Below, piece by piece: positions 1 through 13,942 of a stretch of 64,000 bases of DNA. This DNA is from Epiperipatus broadwayi (taxonomy: Eukaryota > Onychophora > Udeonychophora > Euonychophora > Peripatidae). The number at the start of each line of letters is the position of its first letter. The stretch's first letter is position 1. The notes below the pieces were generated by a model that did no database searches, was not told the origin of the DNA, and worked only from the letters and a program-made list of their open reading frames with translations. A program made the translations under genes and the position numbers. Location of the stretch: positions 498,001 through 562,000 of the forward strand of contig JAQFVV010000182.1 in NCBI GenBank assembly GCA_028023455.1, given 5' to 3'.

Positions 1-3000
1 TTTTCACTTTATTTATTTAATAATAATATGTTAACTCAGTAAATCTATAAATTATGAGTGGAGGGCAATTGTGCTGCATGGACAAGCTAGAGTAAGATTA
101 TGTTAAATAGAAGTTAGTTTGAGTTAACTATTCTTGTATTTTGAGGTAGTATTATTGCTAAAAATGGGTGGCTCTCAGTTAATCAATTCAGGTTATTTTT
201 GTTGCATATGAAATTTATTCTTATGTAATGCATTGGTATTAGATGATTATAACATTATTTGTGACTGCTGATCCCTTACAATCATTATCGTATTTAAACA
301 ATGGTGTGTAATACATGATCAATTTCTACCCTATGCCATCTATTTTACTTCATAGATTTCATAATGAAACATATGTGACTGCCAGTCAGTGTATATTATA
401 CATGCAGTAGATGGTTAATTCCTACCATAGGTATACAATTATCATATGTATTTGCTTTTAGATATCATTGTAATATAGACATGATTTCCTATATTTGACA
501 ATTATTTTATTATTTACTGCTTATAAATATCATGGTCTGAAATTTATTGCAGCAGTCAATTAGTAAGATCATTCTTAGTTTATAAGTTCATATTATTATC
601 ATTAAACAGGGTCTGTTAGCTGATGTAAAGGGTATATGAGAGCAAGTAGGTGACTATGCAGTAGATTCGAATCCATTCATATAATTAAGGTAAATAATGT
701 TCTAAATTAGTGTCTATTAATCAATTGTTTCAAATATTATCTGTGCATAAATTAAATGAAAATAATAATTAAAATTAAATTTGGAAAGGTGTATTTATGT
801 GAAGTTAATTTTTGAATCAATTGACTAAAGTCATGTCAATGTATGTTTGTGGTGTATATACATGAATAAATAATATCATTTCATCATTTTTGGCTGTTTG
901 TCATTTTTATTTGCAATCAATAACTTACATTAATTAGTTAAGTCTATTGTTTTTTCCCTAAACTTAGTGAGCTGTAAAAGAAAAAGTTGGTATTATGTGA
1001 TATCAGAACGTGGAATACTCATGTGGATTATCCTTAGTTGATTTGCATGTGGGTTGTGCAATTCTGACAGTTATAGTAGCCACACATAAAAAAATAAGGT
1101 ATATTATTTTTTGAAAAATAAAATCCACAATATTAAAATAATCTCATGCATCATACACATGACAAACTTAGAAAATAAAATGTACAGTTTAGATGTTTAA
1201 ATATTAATGAAATATAGCAAATGTGACAATTTATTTTAAAAATGAATATCCTATTTTCTATTAATAATTTTGGGATATGTTTAGCCAAGAAGTATATGAT
1301 TCATCCAACCTATATCAATAATAATTTGTGTAATATTAACATTTTAAGAATCTGATTTATAATTATAATTTATAAAATGACATTGCTTTAAATATGAATA
1401 GATCAAAAAAGTTCCATTATTACTATTTTTCTGCCTTAACAAAGTATTTCTGATAGTCAATGTATATACTATATAAAAGTTTACTACCAATAGTAATATC
1501 ATTAATTATAATAAAGTGTGTAATTCATTATTTCTACTATTAATTTTTTAAATAGTATTGATGTAACATTAATATATTATAAGAAATGAAAGTTTACTAC
1601 TGTTAACCTTTTAGCATGTAAATCTGGTGCATTGTACTTTTGAAATGAGCATGTGTGTGATTGAAAACAATAGTATACAATTTTCTTTTGAAATCATCTA
1701 CCTTAATATTAAACTTTTTTCTTCTGATAAATCAAATTTAATGTGATTAGATATATCAAACATATATCTGTATACTAGTATTGCTCTACATTAAGACTCT
1801 GATAAATCCACATCATGCATGATTTATGCAGACCCTGGACCTATATATTGTGCCCTTTTGTATGGGTCACCATTTAAGTTTTGTGCAAATCTAGTAGAAA
1901 ATTTTAAATTTAAGAAGTATTTTAAATATGGGATGTTGACTTTGCTTGTGGTAATGTTACCATAAGTTTAATTAAAGCAATCTATGAGTATTTGATATGT
2001 GAATTGTGTTGGTATTGGGAAGATATTTAAAATGATGATGATTATGATGTAATACTGCATTAATAAATTTAATAACAAATGTTTAAAGCTAAAGTATTTA
2101 AAAGACAAGTTAAAATTAGACAAAGATATTTATTTAGTTTAAAATATATGTTAAAAGTGAATAGAAATATTTTAAATTATAAGTACTTAAATTGAGATTA
2201 ATATTTGATTTTAATCATATCAAATATTATTTTAAAAGTCTGATATAATATCTTATTTATTTTAAAAATAAATATTTATTTTAAAAACAATTGTTAGTTT
2301 ATTTTTAGAACAAGCTTCTTGTGTTATAAAGAACAGATGTTATACACAACTGGAAGTTGTCTATAAAGTTATAATTATTTTACAAAATCATGTGTAAAAT
2401 TTATAAATAATATGAGTTATCACGAGATAAAAAATAAAGATATTAATGTAAAATATTAAATCTGATTTTTAAAAATATTACTTTAAAAATATAACGTATT
2501 TAAAAAATTTTAGTTTATTTTAAATGATCTTATAAAAGTTAAGATTTAAATCAAGTGAGAAAGAATATTTTAAAAGAATGTTTAATAGGTTTAAATAAAC
2601 GATAAATATTATTTTTAAAAATTTGTAATAATATTAAATATTAAATAAGTCATTATTTTATTTTTAATAGTGAGTTGATAAATATGTAAATCAGCAAAGT
2701 TTGATTGTTTAAACGTACCAATCAGATGTGGAGTCTCTTCTAGTATATAAGCTGGATTCAATTGTTGAAGGGGCTCTCTACAATAAAACTTTAAGTCGTT
2801 TGTGCTATTGAGAAAATAGCTAAGTAAATTTATAAACGCTCTTAAAATCAGTTTTAAAATCATAAGAGTGTTATTGTATAATAATTTTATAATTTTTAAA
2901 TGATAAGTATGCAGTCAGAAACTTAATAATTCCCTATTCTCTTCTCAATATCGAAACTCAATTTACGTACAAATAATCAATGGAAACATCACGTATCGGA

Positions 3001-5939
3001 GAAATATATCAGAAACTTTATGCTAGAAAAGTAACAGACGCTGGATTAGTACAGAAAACTATAAGATGGAGAAAAGTAGTATTTTGGACTATAAATAGTT
3101 TTAAAGTTAAATTACTATTGTTGTTATTAATAGATATTTTAAAGAAATAAAAATACTTCTGTGAAAAAAGTATTTTTGACAAATTATAGAAGTAAAATGT
3201 ATATCTTAAGGAAAGATATAAGAAGCAGTAGTAATTTTAAATAAATACTTGCCTTGTTAAGTCTTTGTGCTTAAAAGACTAAATATTGACGTTTTAAAAG
3301 GCAAATAGATTATAAATATGATTATTTAAAATCTAATATAATAAAATTACTATATTGAAGTAATCTAAACGCTGGACGTTATAGATGGAGAAATTAATTC
3401 TTACCTGAATATTTAATTATAAATGCGAAGTATTACATGGATGTCCAAATCAAGTCAAACTAAGTCAAGCACCAAGTTGATTAAAATAATTCAATGTAAA
3501 ATAATTTATAAACTATAAATTATTTAAAATAATAATTTTGAATAATATTTATGAAGAACTGATCAGAAACTTATAAACTATTTTTTTAATTTTATTTTTT
3601 TCTTAACTTATTTTTTTTTAAAAAAAAAGTATCTTTTTATTATAAACTTTCAAGAAACACGTGATACAACGAACAGGAAATAGTGTTCTATTGACTTTTA
3701 CATAGGATTTGTTAGAACTTTTATGGTAGAACAAAAGTGTGAATATGAATATATTTTTATTTTATTTATTTAACATAATTTAAATATTATTAAACTTTAA
3801 AAGTAGGATAGGTACATTACTTAAATAATAACTAAAAATAATATAATATTAATTACTAAATTTATTTTATAATTAATTTAACACGGAATATTTAATGATT
3901 TATATGTATTATTTTTTTTTTCTAAGTCAATCCAAGAATACTGGTAGCAGACTGACATTATTATCATTATGTAAAACATGTATAATATTTGGATTAATAT
4001 TTTTTCTTTAGATCAACTAATATTATTGTGGATGAATGGATAGTATTTTAAGAAAACACATACATTATATTACAACAATTTTATTAAAATATGTATTTTT
4101 AATTTATAATATAAACATGATACAACATTACTAAGAAGCTTAGAAATAATTATATGATTCTTTCATAAATAATTTTGATATTTTATTTATGTTTAGTATT
4201 AGAATGTTTTATTATTTATCTAAGTAATTATTTTATTTTTCAATTTAGAAAAGGATTTTAAAAGTCTTATTTTTATTTTGTATTGAATAAGTTAGTTACG
4301 TTAGGGTAGAGCCTATATTTTGATTGAAGTTACTAAGTATAGACGATTAGTATAGGTAATTTGATATGTATTTTATTTAAAGTTGATGTTTTTTCGGAAT
4401 TTTAGATAGTTTAGAATATTTTTATAGATAGAATTATTAGAAAGGATTAAAATAACACATAAAGTAAAGTAATATTTTTACACAGAAAAGAATCATAGAA
4501 TTTATCTAATGTAATGTTTATAATTTAAAATTGATAAATATTTAATAATAGTATTTGAACAGTACAGATAGTAATGCATATTTGATAAAACTATAACAGG
4601 AATTACATTAAGTAAAGTATAATTACAGTCAATTATTTGTTTTACATTACAAAGATACATTAATTTTATAAGCTATTAAGTAATGCTAATAATAAAGTGA
4701 ATACATGATAATACATTATAAATGATAATATTTAATTAATGTAGTTATTTAATAGGTAGAGCTACATTATGAACACATGCTACATAAATAGTCTTGACAT
4801 ATATTGTTATTTGTAGTAATTAAAGTACATTACTATTTATTTTAAAAATCTACGTTTTGGAAAAACACACTGTAATATTATTAATATAGCATTTGAAGGA
4901 ATGTAAAGTTGCTTATTAAGTACATGAGTTAATAACAGTGTAAGCCTCTTATATTTGTATTTCTTATTTTTATTTATTTGTTGTCATAAATTTTAAACTG
5001 TAAATAGTGTAAATAAATTTTATTTGAAGTTATTGTAAATAAATTTGTTAATTTGTTTTAAAAGTGTGTCGAGTTTCATTATTTTTCACCACAGCATTTT
5101 GACATCAGATGATTTGAAATAAACATAATATTTGCACAAAATTGAATTTGTTATTATTACTTAGAATTGAATACCATATTTGCTTAACATTATTTTATAA
5201 GAATTGATTGACATGAACATAAATATTACAATGGTCATAAGATGATTATAATGCACATTATAAGAATACAATATTGTTTATTGCCACAGATTATTAAGTA
5301 TAAGATTTTGATCTATTTTAAAATGAAGATACCATATGAAATAAAAGATCTACATATAATTATTTATTTATTTAGTGATTAATTATATAAGAAAAATAGA
5401 TGAGATTAAATTACACTTTAAGATTATTATTTATTATTATTATTAAAATAAGTTAGGTGTATCTAAGTTTGATATAAAATCCCACATCATACTTATTTAC
5501 ATGAGTTATTATTATTTTAAAACAGCTTAGAAGAACCTGAGATTATTTAATTATATGTTAAGATAAAAGTTAGGAATTATTTTAGTATTATTAAAGATAA
5601 TATATTTCATTTTAAAAGTCATAAGAATGCTATAGATGTAGTGGTAAGATAATAAGGTAGTAGTAGTATTCTTATGCCATTGAGACGGTATCTAGGGAGA
5701 TATTGACTCAGTGTAAATCTGCTTATTACTTTGTAACTTTACTTCACAGTCTCATAATTTTATTAAATACTTATTTAATTAGTATAATATAGAACTATAT
5801 TGATTTTGATGATTGATAATAAATTTAATTAATATATGATAATATAAAAGTATATTAAAGATAGATATGCAAATTTTAATTAAGCAGAATAATGTAACTG
5901 AGCTAGTTGTATTTTAAACTATTTTACATATCAAGAAGT
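1..5939. other. AT-rich intergenic DNA
   Basis: I see no gene here. All reading frames are short. The stretch from about 2000 to 3660 is dense in TTTTAAAA-like words. A short motif at 1823-1848 recurs exactly at 5986-6011. A weak tRNA-like box B (GATTCGAATCC) lies at 664-674 without a convincing clover-leaf. Nothing else is supported. Confidence 0.6.
1823..1848 (+). repeat. Dispersed 26-bp motif, copy 1
   Basis: The motif has the core GCAGACCCTGGACC followed by TATATAT. It is identical to 5986-6011. Its core is far more GC-rich than the surroundings, so it is probably a piece of a longer dispersed repeat whose other parts are not recognisable here. Confidence 0.6.
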
Positions 5940-5945
5940 AAGGGT

Positions 5946-5949
<4 letters not shown>

Positions 5950-5986
<37 letters not shown>
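5950..5986. repeat. (TA)n microsatellite
   Basis: About 36 bp of uninterrupted AT dinucleotides, directly followed by the second copy of the GCAGACCCTGGACC motif and another short (TA)n run. Confidence 0.95.
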
Positions 5987-5990
<4 letters not shown>

Positions 5991-6011
5991 GCAGACCCTG
6001 GACCTATATAT
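5986..6011 (+). repeat. Dispersed 26-bp motif, copy 2
   Basis: Exact match to 1823-1848, sandwiched between two (TA)n tracts. Confidence 0.6.
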
Positions 6012-6114
6012 ATATATATATCAGGGATGAAGCATCCATGTATTTAATGGCATGAATGCTTCCATAAAATAATTCACTAAAATTTTCTGAAGCTTTAATT
6101 AAAATTCAATATAA

Positions 6115-6556
6115 AAAATTCACTTTTAATTTTTTTACGAACAGTTGAATTGTTTTTATATATGCAAAGAATGAACTTAACTAACACATTTTTGGTTAAT
6201 TATAAAAAGTTCGAACAATGCTAAGATCTAATTTACAGTTAGAACTTTTGAGAATGTTAAAAGGTTTGGAAGATAAAAATATATTGATAATGTATTATCT
6301 GTATTTAAACTAATCACGGTCTGTTTAGAATGAGCAATTCAAATTCATTATTTTTTTGTATGAAATTACTGTTGACTTTCAATTTTTTTACCAACAGTTG
6401 AATTTTTTTTATATACACAAAGAATGAACTTGACTAATGCATTCTCTGTTAATTATAAGAAGTTCAAACAATGCTAAGATCTAATTTACAGTTGAAACTT
6501 TTAAGAAAGTTAAAAGAATTTGGAAGATAAAAATATATTGATAACATATTCTTTGA
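6115..6556 (+). repeat. Direct duplication, ~253-bp period
   Basis: The segment at about 6115-6300 is repeated at about 6374-6556. Both copies contain an ACAGTTGAAT-like block, AAGAATGAACTT, GCTAAGATCTAATTTACAGTT and GGAAGATAAAAATATATTGATAA. The copies differ at roughly one base in eight. No coding potential is seen; unit identity is unknown. Confidence 0.8.
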
Positions 6557-6575
6557 TTTACAGATAAAAAAGTTT

Positions 6576-6593
6576 CATATTTTTCTAGATATG

Positions 6594-6631
<38 letters not shown>

Positions 6632-6646
6632 ATATCTAGAAAAATA

Positions 6647-6648
<2 letters not shown>
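6576..6648. repeat. Perfect hairpin enclosing (TA)n
   Basis: A 20-bp arm (6576-6595) and its reverse complement (6629-6648) flank a pure (TA)n loop. A second (TA)n tract follows at 6649-6680. The arms contain TTTTCTAGATATGTT. It would form a stable cruciform. Confidence 0.85.
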
Positions 6649-6684
<36 letters not shown>

Positions 6685-6779
6685 CAATTACATGAAAATT
6701 GTTGTAGCAAGTGAAATAAAAACATTATTAAAAAAAAGAAGTGTGCTTCTTTTCCTAAAAAAGTCATGCTTCATTATTG

Positions 6780-6800
6780 ATATATATATATATATATATT
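6780..6800. repeat. (TA)n microsatellite
   Basis: Short TA run inside AT-rich DNA. Confidence 0.8.
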
Positions 6801-8640
6801 GTACCTAACTGAAGTGTCACTTAGTTCCAAAAGGTAATCAAGGTTATCTTAGCTTAACCTTTTTTTTTTTAAATTTTGGATAAAAAAAAAGATAATGATG
6901 ATAAAAATGGAAATTAAACTAGTTAATTATTAAAATAGGATAATCTAAATATTTTTAATAATATTAGTTGGTTTGATAAATGATATTAGGTAATAATTTA
7001 ACATAAGCAAATGTTAAAAAAATGGTGAATTGATAAATAGTAAATATATTCGAAAATATCTACTGTATAATCTATTCTAATGTTTAAAAAATAATAATAA
7101 GATATTATTATTAAGTTGGAATAAGTAAGAAATTTTTAAAAAAAATGATATGTAAGTTTTATTAAAAAAGAAATAAGAATATTTGTTATTAGTTTTGTAG
7201 TTTAACATTATAGTTATAAAAGTTAGTTAGATTAAATAATCGTTAACATTTTATTGTTGTAATTCTAAAAATAATTTTAAACAATTAAAGTAAGGCCAGA
7301 CATATGTGAGAATATGAGCATGCATAGACATGGAAACATAAGAATAAAAAAATAATTTAACTCCCATATTGTTTAAAATAAGTAAATAAAGCAAATGTGT
7401 GGATAAAATTATTTTTAATGTAATATTTAAAGGTGTAATAAAGGGATAACTTTAAATTTTATATTTCTTACTATTGTGTTACATAAAATATCATTAAAAA
7501 AACAATTGTTGCATAATATTTGTAATATTAAAATTTTGACTTTGCAGCTGAAGGTCATGTGGTATGGGAAAATTATATTGATTACATCAGTAGATTGATT
7601 CCACAGCTGGTTTGTCAGAATATTAAAATTTAATAAAAAATAATTTTTATTGGTTTTTAAATGAATTGTAGGTGGATGAAAAATTGTGAGATAAAATGGA
7701 GATCGAGGGGGTCATTCAGGGGCTGATCTTGTTTGATTCAACTGGTGTGGATCTTAAAAATTTTATTAATAAAAGTAATTTTTTTTTAAAGAACTTGATA
7801 TTTCTAAAAAAAAATACAAGTATGTTTAAAATATTTAAAATCATCCTGTAATGTTGGAGGGCTAAAAAGAAAAGGTAATCCATTTTTCTGACAATTTGAA
7901 TTTCAGTCGAGACATAGAAATTATAGTAAAAAAATGTCTAAAGTAAATGAAGCATCTCACATATTATATGACATTAACGGTTTAATTTTCTTTACTTGGA
8001 AATAAGGTTAAGGAACAAACTATTAATCATTTCCATAGATAAGCGTTCGGTTGTATTAAACTATTTTGAAAATAAAATGCTAATTATTTTTCCTGTTAGA
8101 TTAAAAGTATATGTAAAAAAAAGAGAGAATTTTTTTTTTAAAGTTTAAAAAAGAACATTATAAAGAAGCTGCTACATTCGATTACAGTGAAACTATAAAG
8201 AATGATTTTTTTAAAAAAAAAAAAAAAGAAAAGTTATTACTTATATCTTGACATATATAAAAATGATTTGTTTAGCTAAATGCAAGCAGATAATATATAC
8301 ATTTTAAAGGATAATTTTTAATTACACCGTAAGAAAGGATACGTATTTGGAAATAAAACTTTAAAGCAATCTATAATGATTAATAATGAATTAATAGTTA
8401 TTGAGTACATTATAAATGGTCATACTTGCCAGTATTTAAAAATAACTTTATGGTATTAATTATAGCATATAAACAGAGAAATGTCTTGAACAGTAAAAAA
8501 ATTTCTACTCTCATATTTAAAAGTAAGCAAAGGAAATTAATTTTAAAAATAAATACATCTTGGAATATTATTAGGAAACTATTTAAAAAACTATATTTTA
8601 AAAGAAGCATTTTCCTAAAAGAGGATGAAGAACTTCATAT
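6801..8640. other. AT-rich intergenic DNA
   Basis: Poly-A and poly-T runs with no recognisable gene or repeat structure on either strand. Confidence 0.6.
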
Positions 8641-8649
8641 AAAGAAATA

Positions 8650-8815
<166 letters not shown>

Positions 8816-8839
8816 ATATGCAATTTTGAACTCGATTAA

Positions 8840-11800
8840 AGTGTGTTCAACTGAAGAATTTATTTTGTTTCATGCCAGCTTAATCTTATTATTTAATTAT
8901 TTTTTTTAATTGTTTAAAAAAATATTATTAATGAACTATTGAACATTTTCATTTGGAAATGATTGCCATGTATATAAATGTATTAGTTGAAGCTTTGAAT
9001 TCAAATCGATATCTTAACCTGGATAAATTGTCTACATCTTATGAAATGGAAAAATCATCATGGAGCAGAAATATGAACTTAAATTAATGTATTTTTTTTA
9101 TGGTCTGCTTTATTGGTTTTTTTAAAAAAAAACCATAAAATATTTATGCTATTAATTTTTTTTTTGTAACACTTTTGCATAAATATACAGGTAAACTAGG
9201 GTTATAATTTTAAAATGAAATAGGTTTATTTGAATGAGCAAATGTTTTTTGCCATTCTTAAGTAGATTTAGTTTATTTATCAAGCATTACACTAGCTAGT
9301 TTCTATTTAATAATTTTATTATAGAGATTTAAATATCACAGTCTTATTTTCATATAAATGGGATGTTTTACTCAATTTTTAATTTAAATTTACTAAAGAA
9401 GTTTATCAGAGAATATCCATTCATTTGTTTTATGAATGTTATATTAAGAATAACTACCAATATTTTATATTCATTGAGAAATAAATATTCTTGCATTTAA
9501 TTTACAATTTTAAAAGTTCACTAGTTACTATATTTTAGCATTTAATATTTTGTTATGTGTGCATTGTGCCTTGCCTAGAATTTTATATGCATTTAATTTC
9601 AAAGTATTTTCTACAGTAGTCAGTTGACATAGTTTGCTTTGTTGGTTCTAACATTGGATATACGTTTTGTATTTTTAGATCTCTTAGAATAACTTAATTA
9701 ATTAAGGTGAAGTATATATCTTGCTATTAGTTAGTATTTGTTAGTCTCAAGAGTTAGGCTTAGTAATAATTTTTGAATATGCTTATGGAGTAGATAAAAT
9801 CCTCCATCCTTATTGTATTGTATTTCCATGATTTGATAGTGCTTATTCCCAAAAAGAGGATATTGTATTGTATTTTTCAGTGATGATGATCACATTTATA
9901 AGCATTGGAAATCCCATGAGAGGATTGTGCTTTTCTGGTGGGTGTTCCTGTTCCCAGATGTACTGAAGATGAATTCCAGACATCTTAAGTTTGCCTCGTA
10001 GTTAGGTATTTTGGAAACCACCACATTCTTTTCCAGCTCTGAGGAGCCTAGTATTTTATATTTTTTGCCTATCATTCATGATGACTTAATGCTAATTCCA
10101 CCACAGTAGGTGATGTTGCATTTGTTTTAGATTTGTGATGACAAGATATGCTTGTTTGAGGAAATGTATTTCTTCAGGTAGTTGTAGCTAATGTAAGACT
10201 CATAGGTATATCAATGTTTGAATTGTGTTGCTATGATAGTTTTATCACACACAAGCTAACCAACAATAAGTTATATTTATTTTAAAGTATATTAAATATG
10301 CATATGGTATATGATTTGAAATTGAATAATTTATATTCAAAAGATATATACAAGTGGCAATTCACACATAATAATTTAATATTTTGATCCAGAATTTTGC
10401 CGCTGGATTTGTAAGTCTGTTACATCATTATTTTTAAAACATTAAGGGAATAATTTTATGTGGACTAAAGATATTTTAAAAAAGTATAACTGATCTCTGA
10501 TGAATGATTGTCCCATACACTTAATTTAGTCTAATTTTAATATTAGCTTAATCTGATTTAAACATATATCTAGCTATGATATTAGTTATATCCGTGAAAC
10601 TAGTGATGATATTTTTAAAAAGTATTGTTGAATATGCTTATTCCAACTTAGTGTTTGTTAAGTTGAGGAGTATAAAATTAAGCTTAAGGTTTTCAATATA
10701 AATCTAGTTCTGTGTGTCATTCTGATTATTAGATGATACAATAATGGTATAAATTAGTCTAGTAAAGAATAATAGTAATGTGCTTATTAAGTACAGATGA
10801 TAATTAAAGTTTAAAATATTTTTTTTTTTGAGAAAAATATAATTATTAAAAGAAAGTAACAGTGACTAACCTTTGTAGGTTATTAAGTGTATTAGTGTAA
10901 GTTAAATAAAACTGTTAAGAGTCCAAATAATTACATTAAATCTTAGTGCGGTATTGGCATTGTTTGTATTCTACTACATTTGTAAACATTTCTTCTCATT
11001 ATTAATAAACCAAATTATTATTATTTCAAAAGTTTTGTTTTGTTTTTTGTTTTACTTTTATATGAAAATATATTATTGTCTTGGGTTCCAAGTTCACAAA
11101 ATCTTAAAATGTAAAAGTTATTGAATCTTCAATTCAGAAATTTACAAGTATATTCTAAGTTTATTAAATATAGTTAATATTGTCTTGAAATTAAAAAAAA
11201 CTATGTTAAAGTAAATGATTCTCATATTGAATCATAAATACAGATAATTGCATTATAGCAGATACCTAATTAAATACTTAGTTAAAAGTTTATTTTTTAT
11301 TTTTTAAATTATCAGTATATTTTTCAGACTAAAGATTATGCAATATCAGATTAACAATATTAGTACTTCATAAGAATATTTTAATTAATATTATTTTAAA
11401 AGCTACACCTTATCTTATATTCACTGCACATCATCTATCATCATCTTAAATCTGATATATTTAAAGAATTCTAATTCATTTGCATTTGAGGTCTTTAGTG
11501 GTGTCTGTGAGTATGGAAAGGCATTAAAAGTACCCTTGCTCTTTTCTCTGCTCAAGTATATCTTAGATAATAGGCCATTATTAGATAAATTTAAATTGAT
11601 TCATTAAATTTTGTGAATTAATATTTGTTTTGTTTATTATTTTAAGATTGAACATATTATAATTATTTTATGGTCAGCTAAGATGTCACTTATTTATTTA
11701 TTAATCACAGTAATTCTTTATTAGGCAACTTAACTTAAACTTTAATTTTACACCAGAGTGTTAGTTTTAAAATCCCTGAGGTTATTTACACTTGTTGTTT

Positions 11801-12120
11801 TTAGTAAATACAATTGTGTTTTAAGACCTATAGAGGTCCCTACCTTCATATTTTTCAGACACTTATTTTTAAGGTTACAGCCTTAGTAAATTATTACTAA
11901 ATACAATTCTGTAAGATAATATTTTAAAGCAAAGCATCATAGGTCTTATTCAGAGAGTGTATAATCTATTGGTAGGACTAATATAGTAAGCATTGATTAG
12001 TAATTTAGATAATCTTTTGTATGGTTTATTGAAATATTAATATGCTGTAGTAGTTATAGTTCATCAATATTGGATTTGACCTTTACTTGATTATACATCT
12101 CTAGATCATCATCTCTTTTC
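8840..12120. other. Intergenic DNA, no gene recognised
   Basis: Mostly AT-rich. From about 9780 to 10240 the sequence is visibly less AT-rich and more complex, as an old degraded transposon or exon might be, but no frame gives a recognisable protein. GATATTGTATTGTATTT-like words occur twice near 9808 and 9860. Confidence 0.5.
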
Positions 12121-12124
12121 TTTA

Positions 12125-12660
12125 AAATTATTGTAACCCCACTGAGCCGAGTCATTTAGAGTCTCTCATTTATATTTTATTTCATTTCATTTCAATTTTA
12201 TTCCATTTCTTTTCATGTCATTTCTTTCTATCATCTCATTTCATTTCTCTCTCCTTTATTCCATCTTCTTCTTATATCTCTCTTTCATATCTTTTTATCA
12301 TCTCAGCTATTTAAAACATTCATTAAGAGTTTCTTCTATCATCTCATTTCATTTATCTCTCCTTTATTCTATCTTCTTTTTATATCTCTCTTTCGTATCT
12401 TTCAATCATCTCATTCCTTTTCTCTTTCCATTACATATATCATTTCTGTTACTTTCCCCCATTTCTCTTCTTCCTCAATTCTTTTCTTTTCCATCATTTA
12501 TTTTTACCATTATCATTAGCTCCATTTCATTATTAGTATTATATTTTCTCTTTTCTCTTTCTCTTTTTTCTTTCTCACACCCTTCTCTCATTTCATTATT
12601 AGCATTTTCTCTTTGTCTCTTTCTTTTCACTTTCTCATACCCCCATCTCATTCTAGTTAG
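12125..12660. repeat. Pyrimidine-rich minisatellite-like tract
   Basis: The plus strand is almost entirely T and C. A block of about 78 bp (12229-12305, TATCATCTCATTTCATTT onward) is duplicated at 12339-12417, and a second pair of related blocks lies at about 12520-12650. The open frame through it is low-complexity (F, S, L) and not a gene. Such homopurine/homopyrimidine DNA can form triplex structures. It runs directly into the hammerhead-repeat array. Confidence 0.75.
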
Positions 12661-12760
12661 GTTACAATATATATATGTCAACAGATGGCATTCTACCAAA
12701 AACACCGTCAAGCGTATGTTTACATAAACATCAGAGCATGCATTCACTATCTCTAACTTT

Positions 12761-12820
12761 AATTCCACTTTCAGATCATGATTTCAAGCTATTTGCTATC
12801 ATCGGTGAAAGACAGGAATT
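12761..12820 (-). ncRNA. Hammerhead ribozyme-like motif, copy 1
   Basis: Read on the minus strand. The outer stem I pairs AATTCC with GGAATT, and the inner stem I pairs CTTTCA with TGAAAG perfectly. The core reads CCGATGA instead of CUGAUGA (U4 changed). A short stem II (AGC/GCT, loop AAATA) is followed by GAAA. Stem III is ATC/GAT with a 2-nt loop, and the predicted cleavage site is after the C of GATC. The U4 change probably weakens activity. Confidence 0.75.
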
Positions 12821-13159
12821 TTAGAAACTAGAGCTAAACACAAATTCTGAGCGTTTATGAAACAGTTTCTATTCAGCTTGCAAGCGTGAATCTTTTAGAC
12901 ACGTAATGTCTTCAAACTCAGCATAGCAAGCCAGATAGCTACATGGGTCTGATCTCAGTTCAGCATCACCACATAGTAGAAGCCTCTGCAATATATATCA
13001 TTGCTAGAAAGACCTCAAAGGTACATTTATGAAAAACAAAAAACAAGTTAAAAACTTGCTAATACTTGTATTTATGTCAACAGATGGCGTTCTACCAAAA
13101 ACACCGTCAAGCGTATGTTTACATAAATGTCAGAGCATGCATTTACTATCTCTAACTTT

Positions 13160-13219
13160 AATTCCACTTTTAGATCATGATTTCAAGCTATTTTCTATCA
13201 TCAATAAAAGACAGGAATT
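13160..13219 (-). ncRNA. Hammerhead ribozyme-like motif, copy 2
   Basis: Minus strand, 399 bp from copy 1. Inner stem I is CTTTTA/TAAAAG: both strands changed relative to copies 1 and 3, so pairing is kept. The core is UUGAUGA (C3 changed) and stem II is reduced. GAAA and the short stem III are intact. Probably a poor or inactive ribozyme. Confidence 0.75.
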
Positions 13220-13558
13220 TTAGAAACTAGATCTAAACACAAACTCTGAGCGTTTATGAAACAGTTTCTATTCAGCTTGCAAGCGTGAATCTTTTAGACA
13301 TGTAATGTCTTCAAACTCAGCATAGCAAGCCAGATAGCTACATGGGTCTGATCTCAGTTCAGCATCACCACATAGTAGAAGCCTCTGCAATATATATCAT
13401 TGCTAGAAAGACCTCAAAGGTACATTTATGAAAAACAAAAAACAAGTTAAAAACTTGCTAATGCTTGTATTTATGTCAACAGATGGCATTCCACCAAAAA
13501 CACCATCAAGCATATGTTTACATAAATGTCAGAGCATGCATTCACTATCTCTAACTTT

Positions 13559-13618
13559 AATTCCACTTTCAGATCATGACTTCAAGCTATTTGCTATCAT
13601 CAGTGAAAGACAGGAATT
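13559..13618 (-). ncRNA. Hammerhead ribozyme-like motif, copy 3
   Basis: Minus strand, 399 bp from copy 2. The CUGAUGA core is complete and inner stem I CTTTCA/TGAAAG is perfect. The base after GAA is G instead of A, so the 15.1-16.1 pair becomes G-U. It is one of the two best-preserved cores. Confidence 0.78.
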
Positions 13619-13942
13619 TTAGAAACTAGATCTAAACACAAACTCTGAGCGCTTGCTGGTGTTTTTGGTAGAATGCCATCTGTTGACATAAATACAAGCG
13701 TTAGAAAGTTTTTAACTTGTTTTTTGTTTTTCATAATGTACCTTTGAGGTCTTTCTAGCAATGATATATATTGCAGAGGCTTCTACTATGTGGTGATGCT
13801 GAACTGAGATCAGAACCATGTAGCTATCTGGCTTGCTATGCTGAGTTCGAAGACATTAACGTGTCTAAAAGATTCACGCTTGCAAGCTGAATAGAAACTG
13901 TTTCATAAACGCTCAGAGTTTGTGTTTAGATCTAGTTTCTAA

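Noticed and set aside
600-690. Possible tRNA or SINE with box B GATTCGAATCC
   Set aside because: No clover-leaf, weak box A, no A-tail and no target duplications.
12215-12727. 170-codon frame rich in Ser, Leu and Phe
   Set aside because: Low-complexity translation of a pyrimidine-rich minisatellite; no domain and no codon-use signal.
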